DNA of 64,000 bases from Halobacillus halophilus DSM 2266. Its GTDB lineage: Bacteria; Bacillota; Bacilli; Bacillales; Halobacillaceae. A program made the translations under genes and the position numbers. Below the pieces are notes generated by a model. That model did no database searches, had not been told where the DNA came from, and saw only the letters and a list, made by a program, of their open reading frames with translations. Positions 18,263 to 27,914 of the stretch are shown piece by piece (the first letter of the stretch is position 1; each line of letters opens with the position of its first letter). The stretch spans positions 1,922,001 to 1,986,000 of the forward strand of contig NC_017668.1 in assembly GCF_000284515.1 (NCBI RefSeq), in the 5' to 3' direction.

Positions 18263-18299
18263 AAAGGAATGAGCTTGAATCAGCTCATTCCTTTTTTTC
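18263..18299. terminator. Bidirectional terminator between phosphatase gene and guaC
   Basis: AAAGGAATGAGCT and AGCTCATTCCTTT arms with flanking A and T runs. Confidence 0.9.
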
Positions 18300-18301
18300 A
18301 T

Positions 18302-19285
18302 TTAATAGGCACGATCTCCATTAAATATAGAGTTTTTAACAATCACATAATCCACCGTTCTTAATGCTTCCAGCTTGTTTCCACCTGCATAGGAAATGGA
18401 GGATTGAAGGTCCTGCTCCATTTCCTCAAGAGTATCACCCAGGCTGCCTTTATGCTCCACATACATTTTCTTGCCTTCTACATTTTTCTTTTCGCCTTTT
18501 TGGTATTCAGATGCAGACCCAAAGTATTCCTTAAAGCGTTTGCCGTCTTTCTCAAATGTTTCTCCTGGAGATTCTTCATGACCGGCAAATAGTGAACCAA
18601 TCATGACCATAGTGGCACCGAATCGAATGGATTTTGCTATATCGCCATGGGTTCGAATGCCTCCATCTGCGATAATTGGTTTACTGGCTGCCTTGGCACA
18701 CCAGCGCAGTGCAGCCAGCTGCCACCCACCTGTACCAAATCCGGTTTTAATTTTAGTAATACATACTTTACCTGGACCGATTCCAACTTTAGTTGCGTCT
18801 GCGCCAGCATGTTCAAGTTCTCTGACCGCTTCCGGTGTTCCGACGTTTCCAGCGATTACAAAGCTTTCAGGAAGATGGTGCTTAATATGCTGGATCATTT
18901 CTATAACGGCATTGGAATGACCATGAGCAATATCAATGGTTATATAATCTGGTATCAATTTCTCACATGCCAACTGCTCGATAAATTGGTATTCTTCAGT
19001 TTTTACCCCGACACTAATGGAAGTGAACAAATCTCGTTCCATCATATCTTTGATAAACGTGTATCTGGCCTCAGGATCAAAACGATGCATAATATAAAAA
19101 TACCCATTTTCAGCTAGGAAAAGAGCAATTTTCTCATCAATAATCGTTTGCATATTCGCGGGTACTACCGGTAACTTAAACTGTCTGCTGCCCAGCATAA
19201 CGGTTGGATTACACTCTGACCGGCTGTTTACTACGCATTTAGCAGGGACTAGTTGAATATCTTCATAGTCAAATACATTTTCCAT
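18302..19285 (-). CDS. guaC: GMP reductase
   Basis: A 327-residue enzyme that turns GMP into IMP with NADPH, part of purine salvage. It has the IMPDH/GMPR TIM barrel without a CBS insert. The catalytic Cys lies in [11 protein letters not shown], and [11 protein letters not shown] plus the flap region follow. ATG is chosen with AGGAG 8 bases upstream; an earlier GTG overlaps that site. CGAA-containing motifs upstream (near 19305 and 19330 on the other strand) loosely resemble PurR boxes, which would fit known purine control of guaC, but this is weak. Confidence 0.94.
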   Translation of the reverse strand: MENVFDYEDIQLVPAKCVVNSRSECNPTVMLGSRQFKLPVVPANMQTIIDEKIALFLAENGYFYIMHRFDPEARYTFIKDMMERDLFTSISVGVKTEEYQFIEQLACEKLIPDYITIDIAHGHSNAVIEMIQHIKHHLPESFVIAGNVGTPEAVRELEHAGADATKVGIGPGKVCITKIKTGFGTGGWQLAALRWCAKAASKPIIADGGIRTHGDIAKSIRFGATMVMIGSLFAGHEESPGETFEKDGKRFKEYFGSASEYQKGEKKNVEGKKMYVEHKGSLGDTLEEMEQDLQSSISYAGGNKLEALRTVDYVIVKNSIFNGDRAY

Positions 19286-19612
19286 AATTTTCACTCCTGA
19301 AAACGAATGTTTAAAAATACAAACAAATAATCGTTCGTCTATTAGTTAATTTACAGTATATATTTTACTCTGTCAAAGACTTCAGTTAGTTTTTTATTGT
19401 TTTATTCTGTTGAAAAATAGATAGATTCCTATAATAATATGGGGAAGAGTTACCTTTACATCAGTGGTATGCAGGAATTTACTACATAAAAGTAGAAATA
19501 ACAGGAGAAGTGGATAAATAATGACAGGATTAATGAGGGTTTTACAATGAATAGAGAGAAAGCACGTGTGGATACAGCTGGAAATAGAGAACGGCATGCA
19601 GGAGGGGGAACT
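19286..19612. other. Intergenic region between guaC and the EAL gene
   Basis: Promoters of both divergent genes must lie here. TTGAAA (19410) and TAATAA (19432) are a weak rightward pair. I see no riboswitch fold and no repeat. Codons in phase before the EAL gene precede a strong ribosome site and look non-coding. Confidence 0.35.
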
Positions 19613-20827
19613 ATGGATCCATTGGATATTGTAGGGAATCTGGATCAAATTAAGCCTGTTTATCACCCTGTAGTAAGTGCGATAAGACATGATGTGGTCG
19701 GTTATGAAGTACTGGGAAGATATTATAATGGCCATGAATGGCTAAGTTTAGGGTTCTTTTTCCATGATGACGATGTGCCTGAGGAGTTTAAAGTAGAAGT
19801 TGACCAGCATTTGTTGAAATTAGCCCTTTCACAGATGGTTGAATCTAATCGGGACGGGTTATTATTCATCAATCGAAATGCGAAACAATTAATGGTGAAT
19901 AATGGAGAGGATCTATTAGACACGCTTCTCAAGTTCCAAAACCAAGGGTTTTCTATGGAAAGAGTTGTGCTTGAAGTGACAGAACATGATTTTGATGAGG
20001 AATTTGAAGTGTTAAGCAATTTGCTGCTTTATTACAAAACATATGGCATCCAAATTGCAGTTGACAACGTAGGTGCGAGGAGCTCAAATATTGACCGCAT
20101 TCGTCAGCTGGAACCTCATATTTTAAAGATCAATACTGCCATAATCAGGCAGCACAATTCTGATGGATTTCAGGATATTATGTACTCTTTATCCATGCTT
20201 GGAAGACGTATAGGAGCTGCTTTACTTTTTGAAAACATTGAAGATGAATCTCAGCTATACTTCGCATGGAAACATGGAGGGAGATATTACCAGGGCCACT
20301 ATTTGGCGAGGCCGGAATTTTCACTTATTGATACAAAATCCCTTTCTTTAAATGTGAGTACTAAAATAGCCCATTATATTAAACGTGAAAAATCGCTCGT
20401 GGAGCAAAGGCTGAAGTATATCCTGTTATGGGAAAAGAAAATTAAAGAATTACTTCCTAAATGGGAAGGTCAGAAGAAAGTAGATGCATTTATCCAAACG
20501 GCAACCTCTGAATTTAATGAGGAGAGCTTTCGTATGTTCGTGTGCAACAGTGATGGTCAGCAAGTTTCCTCAAACTTTAATAAGCACGAAAACACCTGGG
20601 AGATCGATCCGTATAAGCGAGGTTCCAACTGGGCATTCCGGCCTTATTTCTTAGAAAACGTTATGCAAATGCAAACATGGAACAAAGGCATTCTCTCTGA
20701 GATTTATTCGGATATTGAAACGAAGGATATGATTCGGACATTCAGCTTTCCTCTATCAGCCGAGCATTTTCTATTTATTGATATTCGTTATTCCTATTTG
20801 TATGATCACGAATGTTTACTAATATAA
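19613..20827 (+). CDS. ykuI: YkuI-like EAL domain protein, probably catalytically inactive
   Basis: A 404-residue cytosolic protein: an EAL domain (about 15-250), a helical linker, then a PAS-like YkuI C-terminal domain (about 285-400, with FRPYFLENVMQM and MIRTFSFP). Bacillus YkuI binds cyclic di-GMP. EVLGR (32-36) and the ExTE-type EVTEHDF are kept. The metal-binding DD of the DDFG loop reads DNVG (151-154), and LKID reads LKIN. Loss of the second Asp suggests no phosphodiesterase activity, so a c-di-GMP receptor is more likely. ATG chosen for AGGAGGGGG upstream. Confidence 0.88.
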   Translation: MDPLDIVGNLDQIKPVYHPVVSAIRHDVVGYEVLGRYYNGHEWLSLGFFFHDDDVPEEFKVEVDQHLLKLALSQMVESNRDGLLFINRNAKQLMVNNGEDLLDTLLKFQNQGFSMERVVLEVTEHDFDEEFEVLSNLLLYYKTYGIQIAVDNVGARSSNIDRIRQLEPHILKINTAIIRQHNSDGFQDIMYSLSMLGRRIGAALLFENIEDESQLYFAWKHGGRYYQGHYLARPEFSLIDTKSLSLNVSTKIAHYIKREKSLVEQRLKYILLWEKKIKELLPKWEGQKKVDAFIQTATSEFNEESFRMFVCNSDGQQVSSNFNKHENTWEIDPYKRGSNWAFRPYFLENVMQMQTWNKGILSEIYSDIETKDMIRTFSFPLSAEHFLFIDIRYSYLYDHECLLI

Positions 20828-20858
20828 AATGGATGCCGTCAGGGCACAAAGGGTAGAG

Positions 20859-20888
20859 ATGCTGAGCCTACAGGGGTTCAGCATTTTT
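20859..20888 (+). terminator. Terminator after the EAL gene
   Basis: ATGCTGAGCC and GGGTTCAGCAT arms with a short T-run. Confidence 0.82.
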
Positions 20889-21005
20889 GTGTTTTATTAG
20901 ATTCAATTACACTTTGGATGGTTTGGATATAAACAGATTGCTTTCTTTCGCTTCATGTATTTGCCATAATACTCTTTGCAAGAACGAAAGAGGAGGATTT
21001 GAAAA

Positions 21006-22109
21006 ATGACTAATACGAATCAATCAACCGAACCATTATTCCAAACATTCAATAGCGATAATCTTGTATTAGAAAACCGTACGGTCATGGCACCCATGAC
21101 CCGAGGATATTCACCAGACAACATTCCTGATCAGAACGTAGCTGATTACTATCGCCGTCGTGCTGAAAATGGAGTGGGGCTGATTGTCACAGAAGGAACC
21201 GGCATTAATCATCCAGCTTCCGTTTCAGGAGCCAGTATTCCTGTTTTTCACGGGGAAAAAGCACTGGAAGGCTGGAGCAATGTTGTAAAACAGGTTCATG
21301 ATGCAGGCGGAAAAATTGTACCTCAGCTATGGCATGTAGGTATGACAAGAAGCAAAGGCGATCTGCCAAATGAGGAAGCTCTGCCGGTAGGGCCATCCGG
21401 TTTGAGTCTTGATGGTGAACCAGTAACGGAACCTCTCACAGAGCAGGAAATCAGTGAATTAGTGGAAGCATATGCTCAAGGCGCAGCGGATGCTAAGCGT
21501 CTAGGGTTTGATGGGATAGAGATTCATGGGGCTCATGGCTATCTAATTGACCAATTCTTCTGGGCGAATACGAATCGCCGCACTGATCGTTATGGTGGTG
21601 ACCTTGTAGGCCGTACTCAGTTTGCTGTAGAAATTGTAAAAGCATGTCGTCGTGAAGTCGGTCCTGATTTTCCGATTATTTTTCGTTTTTCTCAATGGAA
21701 AATGAATGATTTCAAAGCTAAACTTGCTGAAACACCGGGTGAATTAGAACGTTTTCTACAGCCTCTTGTGGAAGCGGGTGTCGATATTTTCCATTGTTCT
21801 ACCCGCCGGTTCTGGGAAGCAGAGTTTGAAGGCTCTGATTTAAACTTAGCAGGATGGACGAAGAAATTAACAGGCAAGCCTGTGATTTCAGTGGGATCCG
21901 TTGGGTTGGACGGAGAGTTTACGAATTTTTCTGGTGCCAATACCACCAGTCTAGATGGTCTTGTTGAAAAACTTGATCAGGAAGAATTCGATCTCGTAGC
22001 TATAGGCCGTTCTTTATTAATGGACCCTGAATGGGTAAGGAAAGTGCGCGAAGGTCAGGAGAATGATTTATTGCCTTTTGATAAAGAAGCGCTCCAAAAA
22101 TTATATTAA
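21006..22109 (+). CDS. NADH:flavin oxidoreductase, old yellow enzyme family
   Basis: A 367-residue FMN-binding TIM-barrel reductase of activated alkenes, nitro compounds or nitrate esters. NRTVMAPMTRGYS near the N-terminus, the substrate loop QLWHVGM, HGAHGYLIDQFFWANTNRRTDRYGG and the phosphate-binding VAIGRSLLMDP near the end are all canonical. It looks closest to classical bacterial OYEs (NemA/PETNR type) rather than the YqjM type (impression only). RBS GAGGAGGATT. A terminator shared with the ferredoxin gene follows. Confidence 0.92.
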   Translation: MTNTNQSTEPLFQTFNSDNLVLENRTVMAPMTRGYSPDNIPDQNVADYYRRRAENGVGLIVTEGTGINHPASVSGASIPVFHGEKALEGWSNVVKQVHDAGGKIVPQLWHVGMTRSKGDLPNEEALPVGPSGLSLDGEPVTEPLTEQEISELVEAYAQGAADAKRLGFDGIEIHGAHGYLIDQFFWANTNRRTDRYGGDLVGRTQFAVEIVKACRREVGPDFPIIFRFSQWKMNDFKAKLAETPGELERFLQPLVEAGVDIFHCSTRRFWEAEFEGSDLNLAGWTKKLTGKPVISVGSVGLDGEFTNFSGANTTSLDGLVEKLDQEEFDLVAIGRSLLMDPEWVRKVREGQENDLLPFDKEALQKLY

Positions 22110-22130
22110 ATCTTTAGATTTTTCTCTAAT

Positions 22131-22168
22131 AAAAGCGCCAAATCCACACGGGGATTTGGCGCTTTTTT
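22131..22168. terminator. Bidirectional terminator between OYE and ferredoxin genes
   Basis: AAAAGCGCCAAATCC and GGATTTGGCGCTTTTTT arms. Confidence 0.92.
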
Positions 22169-22408
22169 CTATATATTACCGAAAAATTTTTCTGCTTTAT
22201 CCAAATAAGGCTCTTCGTCAGGTGTCATTTCATATTCTTCTACAATTGCGTCTACAGGGCAGGCTGCCACACATGCTCCGCAGTCGATACAAACATCCGG
22301 ATTAATATAAAATTGATCCGGACCTTCTGCAATACAATCTACAGGACAAACGGTAACACATTCACCTGCTTTTTCTGATTCGCACGGGCTGGTTATAACA
22401 AAAGCCAT
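22169..22408 (-). CDS. fdxA: Ferredoxin (FdxA-type, two-cluster)
   Basis: A 79-residue soluble electron carrier. The second motif, CIDCGACVAACP, is a full 4Fe-4S site. The first reads PCESEKAGECVTVCPVDCI, in which the spacing after the first Cys departs from CxxCxxC, as in 7Fe (3Fe-4S plus 4Fe-4S) ferredoxins. The C-terminus is acidic. AGGAGGG precedes the ATG. No dedicated partner is adjacent. Confidence 0.92.
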   Translation of the reverse strand: MAFVITSPCESEKAGECVTVCPVDCIAEGPDQFYINPDVCIDCGACVAACPVDAIVEEYEMTPDEEPYLDKAEKFFGNI

Positions 22409-22449
22409 AATAGCCCTCCTTTCCTTTTATTTTTAGTTCTTTAAATTTT

Positions 22450-23015
22450 ACAGTAAAGCTCCCATTACTGGAAGACTTGATTTCGAGACATTTGTTGAGC
22501 GGAAGGTCCTACGGGGGACGATTTCGCTTTCCGCGGGCATGAGGTGAGCTTCCTCGGGCTTAACAGCCCTGCGGGATCTCACCGATCATGTTCATCCCGC
22601 AGGAGTCTACATCGTCCCCCTCCGGACCTGGCCAAATAAGAAACTCGAAACAGCTTCGTTCTTCACCCGCTTGAGAAGAAATAACAACATGGGCGTATAT
22701 CCTTTTCAGGCTGGAACTACGCTGTATAGCCTGTTATATAAGCATTTCAGGCGGGATAAGGAGATAGGATACTCTCTTTCCGAAGGGGCCGTTCGCCCTA
22801 ATACAGTTGGGCTGGTGGGGAAATGGCGAGACTCCCATGGGAGAAGGGACTAGGTGAGATCCCGCAGGGAGTGAAACGAGCGAGGAAGCTTACCGTTCCC
22901 CCATAGGAAAGCGAGCTATTTCCCCACCAGCCCTTCTCCAAATATCGTAATGGACCAGAATTATCTCGAAATTGAGTATTCAACTAAACGGCCCTTTAGC
23001 TTAATAAGCCCCATA
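22450..23015 (-). repeat. Compound palindromic repeat, copy 2 (module B then A)
   Basis: Same family as the element at 6408-7022 but in the opposite orientation. Module B lies on the left (GGTCCTACGGGGGACGAT and ATCGTCCCCCTCCGGACC). Module A lies on the right (GGGCTGGTGGGGAAAT and ATTTCCCCACCAGCCC). The outer arms are GAAGACTTGATTTCGAGA and TCTCGAAATTGAGTATTC, and the spacer between modules is also related. The extreme ends are less well kept than in copies 1 and 3, so the borders are approximate. No ORF is supported. Confidence 0.8.
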
Positions 23016-23077
23016 TAAAAAAACTGCAATAACGTGTACCATAACCTAATTATTGAAAAGTTTACATTCAAGGCGTT

Positions 23078-23953
23078 TTATTCAGCAGGTGGGCCGAACT
23101 TGCCTTGATTGAAATCAAGATAAGCCTGCTTGATCTCATCCATTGAATTCATAACAAATGGACCATAAGGAACAATGTTCTCTCTTATTGGAGCACCAGA
23201 ATAGACGAGGATTTTAGTTTGACGCTGGTTAGCTCTGATTTTTAGTTCACTGGATTGATGCTCGTTTCCTTTGTCCTTATAGGTAAGTGTTGCCACACCA
23301 TGTTTATTTAGTTCGGTGCTGCTTGTCCCGACGGATATACTGCCGGCTAACACGTAAAGAAATGCGTTATGGTTCTCAGGTATATAATGAGAAAGTTCGG
23401 CATCCTCAGCCAGATTAATCTCACTTAATGTAAAAGGAACAATAGATTCCAAAGGACCTTCAACTCCTGCAATGTTTCCGGAAAAAACCTTTATGGAACC
23501 ACCCTCAAACGGAACAACCGGGGCCTTTTCAGAGTACACATTCTGATAGATCGTATCCGTATTTCTTTTATCTTTAGGAAGGTTTAACCAAAGCTGGAGG
23601 GTGTGCGCGATATCATCTTCCACACCATCTTCTGCATGACGAGCGGCCCAGCCTGCATTCATGTACTGAACGTCACCTGGTTCAAGAATATCACGTCCCC
23701 CGCCATTATCAATATGTTCAAGACGCCCATCCACTACATAGGTGACGGTTTGAAAACCACGATGCGGGTGGTCAGGAAACGTGCCTTTTTTAAACCAGTC
23801 CTCCGCCATCAGGATGAACGGATCGAATTCTGCCCAGCGGTCTACAGGTAATACCCATCCTTTTTGAATAGCCGGGAAGCCCATTTCGTTATATTTCACA
23901 TACCATGAATCTTTCACATCTCTTTTAAAGTGTGTTTCATCCAATTCTATCAT
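23078..23953 (-). CDS. Pirin family protein
   Basis: A 291-residue bicupin. The first cupin holds the iron-binding set beginning HPHRGFQTVTYV and ending in the LEHID strand. The C-terminal part matches the pirin C domain. Some pirins have quercetin 2,3-dioxygenase activity; others bind transcription factors, so the role is open. A MarR gene lies 53 bases upstream in the same direction with no terminator between, so they are probably co-transcribed. Ribosome site AGAAAGGATG. Confidence 0.9.
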   Translation of the reverse strand: MIELDETHFKRDVKDSWYVKYNEMGFPAIQKGWVLPVDRWAEFDPFILMAEDWFKKGTFPDHPHRGFQTVTYVVDGRLEHIDNGGGRDILEPGDVQYMNAGWAARHAEDGVEDDIAHTLQLWLNLPKDKRNTDTIYQNVYSEKAPVVPFEGGSIKVFSGNIAGVEGPLESIVPFTLSEINLAEDAELSHYIPENHNAFLYVLAGSISVGTSSTELNKHGVATLTYKDKGNEHQSSELKIRANQRQTKILVYSGAPIRENIVPYGPFVMNSMDEIKQAYLDFNQGKFGPPAE

Positions 23954-24006
23954 CCTTTCTAATTGATTTGCTATTGCTGTTATTTAATAAAATTACATAC
24001 ATGATA

Positions 24007-24444
24007 TTATTCGGGGATTTCATTGAAGTTCTGGTCTATCTTGCTAAGAAGATCTTCTAATTGCTCTTTCTCTCTACTCGTTAGATTTTTAGTGGCAATC
24101 TTATTGAACTCTTCGGTCACGGGCAGTATTTCTTCGCGTAACTCGCTGCCGGTTGGCGTTAGATAAAGCTCCAATGAACGACGATCTTCACTTGAGTAGT
24201 TCCTAGTAATAAACCCTTTATTCTCCAGGTTGGAAGCCATACGGGCAATATTCGTTTTATCTTTATTTAACTTCCTGGAGATCTGCCTCTGGTTTAGTCC
24301 ATCTTCCTCCCAGAGAAGCATCATAATGAGATTCTGTTCAGGAGCAAGGTTATAGGGTTCAAGTCTTGATTTAATGTAATTTGTCAACTTTAAATCCGTA
24401 CGGTGGATTTTAATGCTGATATAATCTTCAAAAGATAACTTCAT
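24007..24444 (-). CDS. MarR family transcriptional regulator
   Basis: A 145-residue dimeric winged-helix regulator. LNQRQISRKLNKDKTNIARMASNLENKG is split here as LNQRQISRKL and NKDKTNIARMASNLE (recognition helix), and the wing contains RNYSSEDRRSLELYLT, all typical. It precedes the pirin gene and probably controls that operon in response to phenolic or oxidant compounds (inference from family). The AT-rich region just upstream (TAATTAAATTAATT) could hold its operator. Confidence 0.88.
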   Translation of the reverse strand: MKLSFEDYISIKIHRTDLKLTNYIKSRLEPYNLAPEQNLIMMLLWEEDGLNQRQISRKLNKDKTNIARMASNLENKGFITRNYSSEDRRSLELYLTPTGSELREEILPVTEEFNKIATKNLTSREKEQLEDLLSKIDQNFNEIPE

Positions 24445-24737
24445 GGTCTATCCCTCTCTATGGTATGCCACCAGAAAAATAGTTGCTATACATACTAATT
24501 AAATTAATTTTAGATTAAAAAATAAAGACAGGTTTGTCAAATGAAGGGCTTTGGGACTTTTAAGCTAGTTAAGTCAAATCGTCGGAAACAGGTTTCTACT
24601 AAAACTACGAGTTTATGTTCTTGAACCATTCCATTCAATTCATATAAAATGAAGCGGTTAGATTCTGTATCTTCGCATATAAGTGTTATGGTAAAAAATA
24701 GTATTCTATTGAAATCTACTAAATAAGGAGTACATGT

Positions 24738-25019
24738 ATGAGGAAAACGAAACGATTCGAGGAGGATGCAAGGTATCGAGTAGCTAATCGAGAAGCCTTA
24801 ATCGGGATTGTTCTGGTCATGATCAATTTTGCATTATGGTTCGGGTTTGCCTACGGACTGGGTTCAAAACCTGTAGAAGAGTATAGTTATATCTGGGGAC
24901 TGCCGGCTTGGTTTTTCTACAGCTGCATCGCATCGACTATTGTGGTCGTTATATTAGTGATGCTGGCTGTTAAGTATCTGTACAAAGAAGTGTCGTTTGA
25001 AGAGGAGGATGAGGAATGA
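24738..25019 (+). CDS. yhdT: YhdT family membrane protein (DUF997)
   Basis: A 93-residue protein with two transmembrane helices and acidic C-terminus. DUF997/YhdT proteins are regularly coded just before the sodium/pantothenate symporter and may be an accessory subunit. Here its stop overlaps the panF start by four bases (ATGA), showing tight coupling. The ribosome site is AAGGAG. Confidence 0.88.
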   Translation: MRKTKRFEEDARYRVANREALIGIVLVMINFALWFGFAYGLGSKPVEEYSYIWGLPAWFFYSCIASTIVVVILVMLAVKYLYKEVSFEEEDEE

Positions 25020-26482
25020 ATGGGGAGGTAATTATACCGCTTTTATTATTTCTGGTGATTATTTTCTTTGTAGGCTTCTATGCCTCAAAGCATATTAGAT
25101 CCACCTCCAATTTTCTACAAGAATATTTTCTTGGCAGTAGACAGCTTGGGGGATTTATCCTTGCCATGACGATGACAGCTACATATGGAAGTGCAAGCAG
25201 TTTTGTAGGAGGACCGGGAGTTGCATACACAATGGGACTCGGATGGGTTTTACTCTCTATGTCTCAACTGGCAACAGGGTACTTTGTACTTTCTGTGCTT
25301 GGCAAAAAGTTTGCCATCATGGCGAGGAAAATTAGAGCGGTTACTTTGATTGATTTCTTAAAAGAAAGGTATCAAAGTAAATGGGTAGTCATTTTATCAG
25401 CAGCAAGCATTATTATTTTTCTATTTTCGGCAATGGCTGCTCAATGGGTTGGCGGAGCCCGATTAATCGAATCACTCACTGGCCTATCATATACAACGGC
25501 ATTGTTTATATTTGCCGTGTCCGTATTGGTTTATGTCATTATTGGAGGCTTTCGTGCGGTAGCGATTACGGATACCATTCAAGGTGTAGTCATGTTTCTG
25601 GGTACACTGGTCATTTTAATAGGAACCATTATTGCCGGTGATGGCATAGGGAATATTATTTCTGATTTAACTGCAGAAAACCCGGCTCTTATATCACCAT
25701 TTGGTTCCGATCAATCTCTTACTCCGCTATACGTATCTTCATTCTGGATACTAGTTGGAGTAGGTGTGGTCGGGCTGCCTCAGGTAGCTGTACGAGCGAT
25801 GTCTTATAAAAATTCCAGAGGCATGCATAAAGCTCTTATTATAGGTACCATTGTAGTTGGTTTCATCATGCTTGGTATGCATCTTACGGGGGTATTTGCA
25901 CGCTCAGTACTTCCGGGTATAGAAGTAGGGGATACCGTCATGCCTAAGATTGCGATGGAAGTTCTCCCTAACTGGCTGGCTGGAATTGTGCTGGCAGCAC
26001 CCATGGCCGCCATTATGTCTACGGTTGACTCTCTACTGCTGCTGGTTAGTTCGGCGGTTGTAAAAGATGTTTATCTAAACTATGTAAAGCCGGAAGCAGA
26101 TGATCAGAGGATTAAACGATTCAGTATAGGTGTAACAGCTGTTATTGGGATACTTGTTTTCGCTATGGCTGTTAATCCCCCAGAACTGTTAATATGGCTG
26201 AATCTCTTTTCATTTGGAGGGTTGGAAGCTGCTTTTATCTGGCCAGTAATTATGGGGCTTTATTGGCAGAAAGGAAACGCGAGTGGCGCCCTTGCTTCTA
26301 TACTCACAGGAGTAGGGAGTTATATTCTGTTTCATTCGTTTATGCCGAACGCTTTTGGTATGCATACGGTGGTCCTGCCAGTAATTTTATCCCTGTTGGC
26401 TTATGTAGGTGTGAGTCTGGTTACAGCTCGTCACCATGAAGATGTGCAAGCTGAAGTATATGAAAAACTTTGGAGCGCTTAG
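25016..26482 (+). CDS. panF: Sodium/pantothenate symporter PanF
   Basis: A 488-residue sodium/solute symporter (SSS family) with about 13 transmembrane helices that imports pantothenate for CoA synthesis. ATYGSASSFVGGPGVAY, GGFRAVAITDTIQGVVM and MAAIMSTVDSLLLL are characteristic. Pairing with yhdT supports PanF rather than a proline symporter. It has an internal ribosome site within the end of yhdT. A strong terminator follows. Confidence 0.9.
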   Translation: MNGEVIIPLLLFLVIIFFVGFYASKHIRSTSNFLQEYFLGSRQLGGFILAMTMTATYGSASSFVGGPGVAYTMGLGWVLLSMSQLATGYFVLSVLGKKFAIMARKIRAVTLIDFLKERYQSKWVVILSAASIIIFLFSAMAAQWVGGARLIESLTGLSYTTALFIFAVSVLVYVIIGGFRAVAITDTIQGVVMFLGTLVILIGTIIAGDGIGNIISDLTAENPALISPFGSDQSLTPLYVSSFWILVGVGVVGLPQVAVRAMSYKNSRGMHKALIIGTIVVGFIMLGMHLTGVFARSVLPGIEVGDTVMPKIAMEVLPNWLAGIVLAAPMAAIMSTVDSLLLLVSSAVVKDVYLNYVKPEADDQRIKRFSIGVTAVIGILVFAMAVNPPELLIWLNLFSFGGLEAAFIWPVIMGLYWQKGNASGALASILTGVGSYILFHSFMPNAFGMHTVVLPVILSLLAYVGVSLVTARHHEDVQAEVYEKLWSA

Positions 26483-26497
26483 CAATAAGTAAACAAG

Positions 26498-26537
26498 AAG
26501 CGGAAATTTCAGTTAACCTGAAATTTCCGCTTTTTAC
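26498..26537. terminator. Bidirectional terminator after panF
   Basis: AAGCGGAAATTTCAG and CTGAAATTTCCGCTT arms with five T; it also serves the converging lipoprotein gene. Confidence 0.93.
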
Positions 26538-27058
26538 TGAGTTTTTGGAGGTACTAGAAAAACAAATTTGACCGACGCTGTAGTTACCGTTGAACTTCCC
26601 CAGGAAGCATCAATGATGTAAGTCATATTCTTATCCTTTTCACCTTTAATCGTAATGGACTGATTGGTTACTTTTTCTTCAATAGCCGTACCGCCTTGAA
26701 TTTTTTGATAAGAGAGAAAATCAGGTTCAGAAAAGCTTTCCGGAAACTTTATTTGTACTTTATCTCCTATGTCCGCATTGATTAACCCGGGCTTAATGGC
26801 TTCTTTTAACTGGTCAAGACTGTCGGTTACTTTAATTTCCTTTTGACGAAAATCTTCACACTCAGCCTGTGCCAGACATTCAATATAGTATTTGGCCTGA
26901 TAGTCCTGACTTTTGTACGTGAACACAACCTCATCTAATTTCCTCTCGGTTATATTTACGGGTGAAGTATCATTCTCCTGGTTGGATTGTGTTGTATCCT
27001 GACTCGAACATCCCGCTATTATGACGGCTACGATCAAGAAACGAATGAAAAGACTCAT
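26534..27058 (-). CDS. Small lipoprotein of unknown function
   Basis: A 174-residue exported protein with a short signal peptide and lipobox VIIAGCSSQ (Cys at residue 17). A Gln/Asn/Asp-rich linker follows, then a beta-rich domain with two cysteines in CLAQAECEDF. I do not recognise a family. It reads toward panF and shares its terminator. A membrane-tethered surface domain is the most that can be said. Confidence 0.7.
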   Translation of the reverse strand: MSLFIRFLIVAVIIAGCSSQDTTQSNQENDTSPVNITERKLDEVVFTYKSQDYQAKYYIECLAQAECEDFRQKEIKVTDSLDQLKEAIKPGLINADIGDKVQIKFPESFSEPDFLSYQKIQGGTAIEEKVTNQSITIKGEKDKNMTYIIDASWGSSTVTTASVKFVFLVPPKTQ

Positions 27059-27246
27059 AAACGAACCTACTTTCTGCTGAACTTTTATCCTATCTTGGAT
27101 TTTACAATGTTCCCGCTCGCATCACAAACTAGAAGGGAGGAGACTTTGCGTTTTTAAAACTTTCTTAATGACAGGTGAAAAGAGGCAGGTTAACGAATAC
27201 ACATAACCGTTGGGTTAAGTTGATATAGCAGAATTACTTTATAAAA

Positions 27247-27869
27247 GGCTTTGTTATAGTGTATTGTTGATTTTTCATAAGATGCTTATTACGCAATAGG
27301 GCCGGATTGTGGAAGACTCAGTTTCGAGATATTTTGTAGAGAAAGGGGCTCCAGGGAACGACTCGCTTTCCGCGGGCATGTGGTGAGCTTCCTCAGGCTT
27401 TGCCTTCCGGGATCTCACCGATCATGTTCATCCCGCAGGAGTCTTCGCCGTTCCCTTCCGCCCCTTTGCGATCATTGAGAGCTCGAAGTTCTCTGCATAC
27501 ACACCTTCCAATGAACAAGGATCATCTATAATCTACCTTGATTTTTACTGTTTTGTTTACGTGTAGGAACCCTGTTATAGAAGCATTTGAGGCAGATACA
27601 GCTTGGCTCCTGTCTTCTATAGCAGGGTCCGTTCACTATATCGTTGGGGTGGCGGAGGAAACGACGAGACTCCCGCGGGAGAAGGAGCTAGGCGAGACCC
27701 CACAAGGAGTGTTAACGACTGAGGAGGCTTGCCAGTTCCCCCGCAGGAAAGCGAGTTGTTTCCTTAGCCGCCCTATCCTTTTTTAGCAATGGCCCCGAGT
27801 TATCTCGAAACTGAGTCTTCAACAAACGGGAGCTTTACCTTAAAATCAACACGGGAACTTAACAGAGCA
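27247..27869 (-). repeat. Compound palindromic repeat, copy 3 (module B then A)
   Basis: About 623 bp, same orientation as copy 2. It starts GGCTTTGTTATAG and ends CTTAACAGAGCA, imperfect terminal inverted repeats. The outer arms are GAAGACTCAGTTTCGAGATA and TATCTCGAAACTGAGTCTTC. Module A has diverged (GGGGTGGCGGAGGAAACGAC). The 8-mer TTATAAAA directly flanks both ends (27239-27246 and 27870-27877), consistent with a target-site duplication. The right edge abuts the T-tract of the yfiY terminator. Confidence 0.85.
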
Positions 27870-27871
27870 TT

Positions 27872-27912
27872 ATAAAAAAGGAATGGACGGATTTCCCGGC
27901 CATTCCTTTTCA
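27872..27912 (-). terminator. Terminator of yfiY
   Basis: AAAAGGAATGG and CCATTCCTTTT arms. On the minus strand the stem is followed by TTTTTTATAA, where repeat copy 3 begins. Confidence 0.88.
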
Positions 27913-27914
27913 GC

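Noticed and set aside
19300-19345. PurR boxes upstream of guaC
   Set aside because: CGAA cores are present but the flanks do not fit the PurBox consensus well enough for a feature.
22798-22983. Open frame on the minus strand inside repeat copy 2
   Set aside because: The frame is created by the hairpin arms of module A and changes between copies.
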